A stretch of DNA of 10,313 nucleotides from an uncultured Lachnospiraceae bacterium (lineage in GTDB: Bacteria > Bacillota > Clostridia > Lachnospirales > Lachnospiraceae). The position numbers and the translations under genes are program-made. The stretch spans positions 6,741 through 17,053 of the forward strand of contig CAJTYN010000053.1 in the NCBI GenBank assembly GCA_910584115.1, in the 5' to 3' direction. Positions 6,472-10,313 of this stretch are shown here, one piece after another; within the stretch, counting starts at the first letter, position 1; each line of letters starts with the position of its first letter. Below the pieces are notes generated by a model, which was not told where the DNA came from, searched no databases, and was given only the letters and a program-made list of their open reading frames with translations.

Positions 6472-7544
6472 CCTCTTCCCTCCAGATCTACCAGCACGCC
6501 CCTGTCGCTGTTCCAGCGAAAACAGACCTCCTGCCCCACATCCACGGGCGCGTCCATGCCGTACTTGCTGGAGATGAGCCGTCTCCCATCCGGCAGCGCG
6601 ATCACCATCCGGAGCATGCCCGCAGCAAAAGTCTTCTCCGCGATCGTGCCCGTGAGCCCGCATCCGCAGTCCGGATCCAGCTCGATGTCCTCACTGCGCA
6701 CGGCCAGCGTGATCGGATCGCCCGCCTTTAAGTCTGCGCCGTCCAGATCCACCAACGCCTTGCCGCCGCACACACTGAGCAGGGCCTGCTCCCCGGCCAG
6801 CCGGTCCACATGCCCGGTGATGACATTCGCATTGCCCACAAAAGTGGCCACATAGCTGGTCTTTGGCCGGTAATAGATCTCATCCGGCGTACCGATCTGC
6901 TCACAGACGCCCCGGTTCATCACCACGATCCTATCCGACATATTGATGGCCTCCTCCTGATCGTGGGTGATGTAGATGAACGTGATGCCCAGTTTCTTCT
7001 GCAGGCGTTTCAGCTCCATCTGCATGGTCCGCCGCAGCTGCAGGTCCAGCGCTCCCAGAGGCTCGTCCAGGAGCAGCACCTGCGGATTGTTGATGAGCGC
7101 CCTGGCTATGGCCACCCGCTGACGCTGACCGCCGCTCAGCTGGGAGGGCTTCCTCTTCTCAAAGCCCGCAAGCTGCACCAGGGAGAGCATCTCCCTGACC
7201 CGTTCCCGGATCTCCTGCTTGGGCATCTTCCTGAGCTTCGGCCCGTATCCGATGTTATCCGCTACGTTCATATGAGGAAAGAGCGCATAGTTCTGGAACA
7301 CCGTGTTCACGTCCCGCCGGTCAGGCGCCAGATCCGTCACGTCCATCCCGTCCAGCATCACCCGCCCCTCGTCCGGGGTCTCCAACCCGGCGATGATCCG
7401 CAGCGTCGTCGTCTTCCCGCACCCGGAAGCCCCTAACAGGGTGATAAATTCTCCGCGCTCCACCTGCAGATCGATGCCTTCGAGCACTTCCACATCTTTA
7501 AAATGCTTTTTTACCCCGATCAGCTCTAATATGATCTCTGCCAT
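6468..7544 (-). CDS. potA: Pot-type ABC transporter ATP-binding protein (PotA-like)
   Basis: This is a 358-residue ATPase of the CUT1/Pot import class. Visible are Walker A GASGCGKT (38-45), Q-loop Gln84 (VFQNYALFPHM), signature LSGGQRQR (136-143), Walker B LLLDEP (157-162) with catalytic Glu161, D-loop GALD and H-loop His194 (YITHDQEEA). The C-terminal 120 residues (about 235-358) form a TOBE-type regulatory domain, with AVRSEDIEL as the familiar TOBE entry motif. It powers import through the two permeases from the cytoplasmic side. Its ATG directly abuts the stop of the upstream amidohydrolase (TAGATG, no gap), with GGGGGAG 4 nt upstream, so translation is probably coupled to the hydrolase. 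All ATPase residues are intact. Substrate cannot be read from this subunit. Confidence 0.95.
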   Translation of the reverse strand: MAEIILELIGVKKHFKDVEVLEGIDLQVERGEFITLLGASGCGKTTTLRIIAGLETPDEGRVMLDGMDVTDLAPDRRDVNTVFQNYALFPHMNVADNIGYGPKLRKMPKQEIRERVREMLSLVQLAGFEKRKPSQLSGGQRQRVAIARALINNPQVLLLDEPLGALDLQLRRTMQMELKRLQKKLGITFIYITHDQEEAINMSDRIVVMNRGVCEQIGTPDEIYYRPKTSYVATFVGNANVITGHVDRLAGEQALLSVCGGKALVDLDGADLKAGDPITLAVRSEDIELDPDCGCGLTGTIAEKTFAAGMLRMVIALPDGRRLISSKYGMDAPVDVGQEVCFRWNSDRGVLVDLEGRG

Positions 7545-8909
7545 CTATCTCCCCCATTCCCTAATGATCTTACCCGTACGGGTATCCTGATACCGCCCTT
7601 GTTCCACCACGCATGTGCCGTCCACGATCACATAAGGGATGCCCAGCGGCCGCGCATCCGGCATGCCCAGATGGGGATAATCCGACTGATCGCGGACCTC
7701 CTCCGTGGAAAAGATCACCACATCCGCGTCCATCCCGGGCGCGAGGCAGCCTTTTTTCTCAAGTCCGAAGAGCCTGGCCGGCAGCAATGTGGCCTTATAC
7801 ACGGCCTCCTCCAAGGACAAGAGCCTCTCCTCTCTCACCATCTTCCGCAGATACCTGGGAAATGTGCCGGCGATCTGGGGATGCCCTTCCCCCCGCGCAT
7901 AGCTGCCCGTATCACTGGACGGCACCGCATAGTCTTTGACAAGACACTGATACACTTCCTCCTCGTGCCCCTCGAAGAAAATCAGGGCTTCGCCGGGGCA
8001 ATGCTCTTTCATATGGAAGAAGAGTTCTTCGTCCATCACCCGCCCTTTATATCTCCCCGTGGCCACCACCATCTGGTCCCACCGCCAGTTGTTCCGGCAG
8101 ATGTTCTCAAGATCAAAGGTGGCCGTGTCAAAATACGTGGACCAGTTGGTATACATGCCGCTGTCGATATGGATATCGAGTCCCCGCTCCCGGGCGCGGT
8201 CCACCATATCCAGCGCCTCTCCCACCAGCCCTTCACAATATTGATACACGAAATGAGAGATCAGCATGTGCGCCCCGGTCTGTTCCGCGACTTTGATGAT
8301 CTCGAACAGGGAGTAGAGATCCCCCTCTGTCAGGAGCCGCGTATGGACTGGGCAGATCCGGCCGTACCGCGCCGCGAGAGCCGCCAGCGCCTCCACTTCT
8401 TCTATGGCGCATCCAGGCACATAGTCGAGCCCAAAGGAGATCCCACAGGCCCCTTCTCTGAGCGCCTTTTCCGCCAGCGACACCATCTTTTCGATCTGCC
8501 GCTGGTCTGCCGGGCCATAGCGGTCCGTGATGCCCGCCGCTTCCCGCAGGGGCTGTCCATGCCCGACCAGCATGGCCTGATGGATGGGAAATCCCTGTTC
8601 CTCATGCTCTCTGAAAAATCCCTCCAGATCCGCGGGACTGTACCCGCAGTTGCCGCCCACCGTCGTGGTCACCCCCTGGCAGGCGGACAGCTCCGCCGGA
8701 TAGAGCGCCCCGTCGATATGCCCGTGCACATCGATAAAGCCGGGAGCCACATGATACCCTGCGGCATCGATGACCTTTTCCCCTTCTAAAGGCGTCTCGG
8801 ACAGTACGGCAACCTTGGAGCCTTCCAGCCCCACATGCAGTTTCCTGCATTTCTTCTCACGCGTGTCCACCACGGTCCCGTGATTGATCGCAATGGTAAC
8901 CATAGGCAC
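7545..8909 (-). CDS. N-acyl-D-amino-acid deacylase-type amidohydrolase (D-aminoacylase family)
   Basis: This protein of 454 residues (452 from the inner ATG) belongs to the amidohydrolase superfamily. It is metal-dependent, cytoplasmic (no signal peptide) and has a TIM barrel flanked by a small beta-sandwich. Motifs in order are PGFIDVHGHID with His62/His64, GVTTTVGGNCGYSP with Cys88 (bridging metal ligand in D-aminoacylases), CPVHTR with His189, ISHF with His219, SSDTGSY with the catalytic Asp333, GTFPRYL (348-354) and the closing LAPGMDADVVIF (about 402-413). The order and the Cys ligand match D-aminoacylase (COG3653-type) rather than dihydroorotase. It would cleave an acyl or similar amide from an amino compound. 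The start is GTG (8909) with GAGAGG only 4 nt upstream, or ATG (8903) with a 10-nt spacing; I cannot decide. Its stop abuts potA, so the hydrolase and the transporter are tightly linked. The exact substrate is unknown. Confidence 0.88.
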   Translation of the reverse strand: MPMVTIAINHGTVVDTREKKCRKLHVGLEGSKVAVLSETPLEGEKVIDAAGYHVAPGFIDVHGHIDGALYPAELSACQGVTTTVGGNCGYSPADLEGFFREHEEQGFPIHQAMLVGHGQPLREAAGITDRYGPADQRQIEKMVSLAEKALREGACGISFGLDYVPGCAIEEVEALAALAARYGRICPVHTRLLTEGDLYSLFEIIKVAEQTGAHMLISHFVYQYCEGLVGEALDMVDRARERGLDIHIDSGMYTNWSTYFDTATFDLENICRNNWRWDQMVVATGRYKGRVMDEELFFHMKEHCPGEALIFFEGHEEEVYQCLVKDYAVPSSDTGSYARGEGHPQIAGTFPRYLRKMVREERLLSLEEAVYKATLLPARLFGLEKKGCLAPGMDADVVIFSTEEVRDQSDYPHLGMPDARPLGIPYVIVDGTCVVEQGRYQDTRTGKIIREWGR

Positions 8910-8922
8910 ACTGCCTCTCTTT

Positions 8923-10233
8923 CTATCTCTCTATTGTCTTTCGGACATACTCCACGTATCCTTCCTTTGTAAAGACCGGCTGGAAGTCCTCCATCACCTG
9001 ACGGGCCTGCGCGGCCCCATCCTTTAACAGCTCATAGACCGTCAGCGCCATCAGTTTCGCCGGCGCGATCAGCGCTCTGTCCAGATCCGTGACCCGGAAA
9101 TCTTCCCCGTGCAGACCACCCTCAAAACCCGCATATGTAAAATTCACCACAGGCATCAGATGGGTCAGGTCCCCCACGTCCGTGCAGGCATTGTTGAAAT
9201 CATCTTCCGCCACTTCCCGGTATGTGTAGCCGGGCAGGCACCGGGCGGCGTTTATGAGTGCCTGGTCCGCCGGACGGAAACGGACAGGGAGATATCCCTG
9301 CAGTCTTTCCCGATGGATCTTCCCGCCGAAGGCATAGGCCGCTCCCTCAAACGCCCGGGTCACTTTTTCCCGGGTCTGCTGGATGGCCTTAAGGCTGGCC
9401 GCACGGACCTTGCTCTCCACCACCACACGATCCGGCACGCAGTTTAGGGCTTCCCCGCCCTCCCGGATCAATGTGTGCAGCCGTATATGGTCCTCTTCCT
9501 TAAATGTCTCCCGCATCAGCCCCATCATCTGGTAAGCGCTGCCTGCGATGCTCAGGGCATTGACCCCTTCCCAGGGCGCCACCGCGGCGTGGGCCGCGCG
9601 GCCCTCCACCGTGACCAGCTCCGAGGAAAAACCGTTGCAGGCCGGGTTCCCCAGATAGAAGTCCTCCTTTACAGGGACCATGTGTACATGGGTGGTCAGG
9701 GCGATGTCCGTACGGTCAAAGACCCCCAGCCGGATCAGCTCGCCTTTCCCTGTTCCCGCAAAACCGACGCCCTCACGCTCCAGCTGCCTGCGCTTCTTCG
9801 CGTCCACATATTCCTCCGCGGGCACCGCCAGAAAAGAGACGTTCCCGCACAGACGCTCCCGCACAGACGGATCCGTGAGCGCCAGCGCCGCCCCCAGCAT
9901 CACCCCGAGCTGGAGATGATGGCCGCAGGCATGTGCAATCCCTGTCTCCCGGTCCGCCATGGGATGACGCGGACATAAGATCCCGTCCAGTTCCCCGATG
10001 ACGGTCACATGAGGCCCGACCTTATCAGAGCGGCCCCCGGTGCACAGGCCGCGCACCCCGGTACGTCCCAGGCCGGACTCCACCGAGAGGCCCAGTTCTT
10101 CCAGGAACCCTTTGACCTTCGCGGCCGTGCGCGTTTCGTTAAAACCCGCTTCCGGGTGGCGGAAGATGTCCTCCGCCAGATCTATGATCTCTTTTTGATG
10201 CTCATCAATGCATCCGATGATCCTCTCTTGCAT
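8923..10233 (-). CDS. M20 family metal-dependent amidohydrolase (AbgB/PM20D-like)
   Basis: This 436-residue protein has the M20 layout: a catalytic domain split by a dimerisation domain (about 205-320). Motifs are HPEAGFNE (26-33), HACGHH with Cys103 and His105 near the metals, PAEEY with Glu140 (general base) and Glu141 (metal ligand), THVHM in the middle, GRAAHAA of the lid domain and GGLHGEDF with His375 as late metal ligand. These features fit the M20D group, which removes amide-linked amino acids (p-aminobenzoyl-glutamate, auxin conjugates, N-acyl amino acids and dipeptides). No signal peptide is seen, so it acts in the cytoplasm. It is the first gene of the operon. The ATG at 10233 has AGGTGG 7 nt upstream. 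It ends 13 nt before the second hydrolase. The substrate is unknown; the paired hydrolase suggests sequential cleavage of one imported compound. Confidence 0.9.
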   Translation of the reverse strand: MQERIIGCIDEHQKEIIDLAEDIFRHPEAGFNETRTAAKVKGFLEELGLSVESGLGRTGVRGLCTGGRSDKVGPHVTVIGELDGILCPRHPMADRETGIAHACGHHLQLGVMLGAALALTDPSVRERLCGNVSFLAVPAEEYVDAKKRRQLEREGVGFAGTGKGELIRLGVFDRTDIALTTHVHMVPVKEDFYLGNPACNGFSSELVTVEGRAAHAAVAPWEGVNALSIAGSAYQMMGLMRETFKEEDHIRLHTLIREGGEALNCVPDRVVVESKVRAASLKAIQQTREKVTRAFEGAAYAFGGKIHRERLQGYLPVRFRPADQALINAARCLPGYTYREVAEDDFNNACTDVGDLTHLMPVVNFTYAGFEGGLHGEDFRVTDLDRALIAPAKLMALTVYELLKDGAAQARQVMEDFQPVFTKEGYVEYVRKTIER

Positions 10234-10266
10234 TTATCATCCACCTATTATAAGCTAAATCTAGCC

Positions 10267-10304
10267 ATGATACTCTATCATACCATAAAATCCTCATTTG
10301 GCAA
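10267..10304 (-). promoter_or_regulatory. Putative operon promoter with palindromic operator over the -10
   Basis: On the minus strand a TTGCCA -35 (10304-10299) is followed after 16 nt by TATGAT (10282-10277), preceded by TGG as an extended -10. A perfect inverted repeat, ATGATA-GAG-TATCAT (10267-10281), starts within the -10 and covers the expected start site, where a bound repressor would block transcription. Short TAT-rich palindromes of this kind are used by GntR-type and other small-molecule repressors; the actual regulator is not in the window. A TATAAT at 10252-10247 is too close to the ribosome site to be the main promoter. Confidence 0.55.
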
Positions 10305-10313
10305 ACAGATTTC

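Noticed and set aside
6472..6663. A 64-residue N-terminal extension of the PotB-like permease
   Set aside because: It lies entirely inside the ATPase gene and has no membrane or permease features. The ATG at 6471 has a good ribosome site and a classic ATGA overlap.
7599..8789. A 396-codon open frame on the plus strand opposite the D-aminoacylase-type gene
   Set aside because: It mirrors a well-supported gene. The protein is rich in His, Arg and Pro with no recognisable domain, as expected from the reverse frame of GC-biased codons, and no ribosome site was seen.
10247..10252. Consensus TATAAT on the minus strand 14 nt before the first operon gene
   Set aside because: A start from here would fall in or after the ribosome binding site, and no -35 box is found 16-18 nt upstream.
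1..10313. Mobile elements, CRISPR arrays, tRNA or rRNA genes, or a horizontally acquired island
   Set aside because: No transposase or integrase motifs, regularly spaced repeats, tRNA-like cloverleafs or boundary repeats were seen, and base composition looks even throughout by eye.

Overview
The window looks like chromosomal DNA of a GC-rich Gram-positive anaerobe, most likely a Clostridia member of the Lachnospiraceae type. The reasons are strong Shine-Dalgarno sites (AGGAGG-like) in front of nearly every gene, TTG and GTG starts, tight 0 to 4 nt gene junctions, a clostridial DUF5685 protein paired with a J-domain protein, and a lipoprotein-type solute-binding protein. The genus is inference; no rRNA or other marker is present. 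No tRNA, rRNA, CRISPR array, insertion sequence or integrase was seen, and no stretch over 300 bases lacks a gene.

Layout, left to right. (1) Positions 1-1096, minus strand: a J-domain (DnaJ-like) protein that runs off the left edge, preceded by and overlapping (ATGA) a DUF5685 protein. (2) Positions 1097-1239: a short divergent promoter region. (3) Positions 1240-2112, plus strand: a stand-alone homocysteine S-methyltransferase-family protein with an intact Zn-cysteine set. (4) Positions 2081-10233, minus strand: a seven-gene, apparently single operon. In transcription order it holds an M20 amidohydrolase, a D-aminoacylase-type amidohydrolase, a Pot-type ABC importer (ATPase, permease 1, permease 2, substrate-binding lipoprotein) and a complete PTS Enzyme I. 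(5) Positions 10234-10313: the operon's promoter, with a 15-bp palindrome over the -10 box.

The long operon is the interesting part. The four transporter genes have the classic potABCD order and domain structure, but by-eye alignment to E. coli PotD shows that most residues contacting the polyamine are replaced in the binding protein. Together with two upstream metal-dependent amide hydrolases, this suggests that the system imports and cleaves an N-acylated or otherwise amide-linked amine or amino acid rather than a free polyamine. An Enzyme I without an HPr or EII gene closes the operon. It keeps all the catalytic residues I could check but carries one extra residue in the phospho-histidine loop. 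Its last codons overlap the end of the convergent methyltransferase gene by 32 bp.

A second item is the DUF5685 protein. It carries two aspartate-rich motifs that look like those of squalene/phytoene synthases, plus a possible Cys/His metal site.
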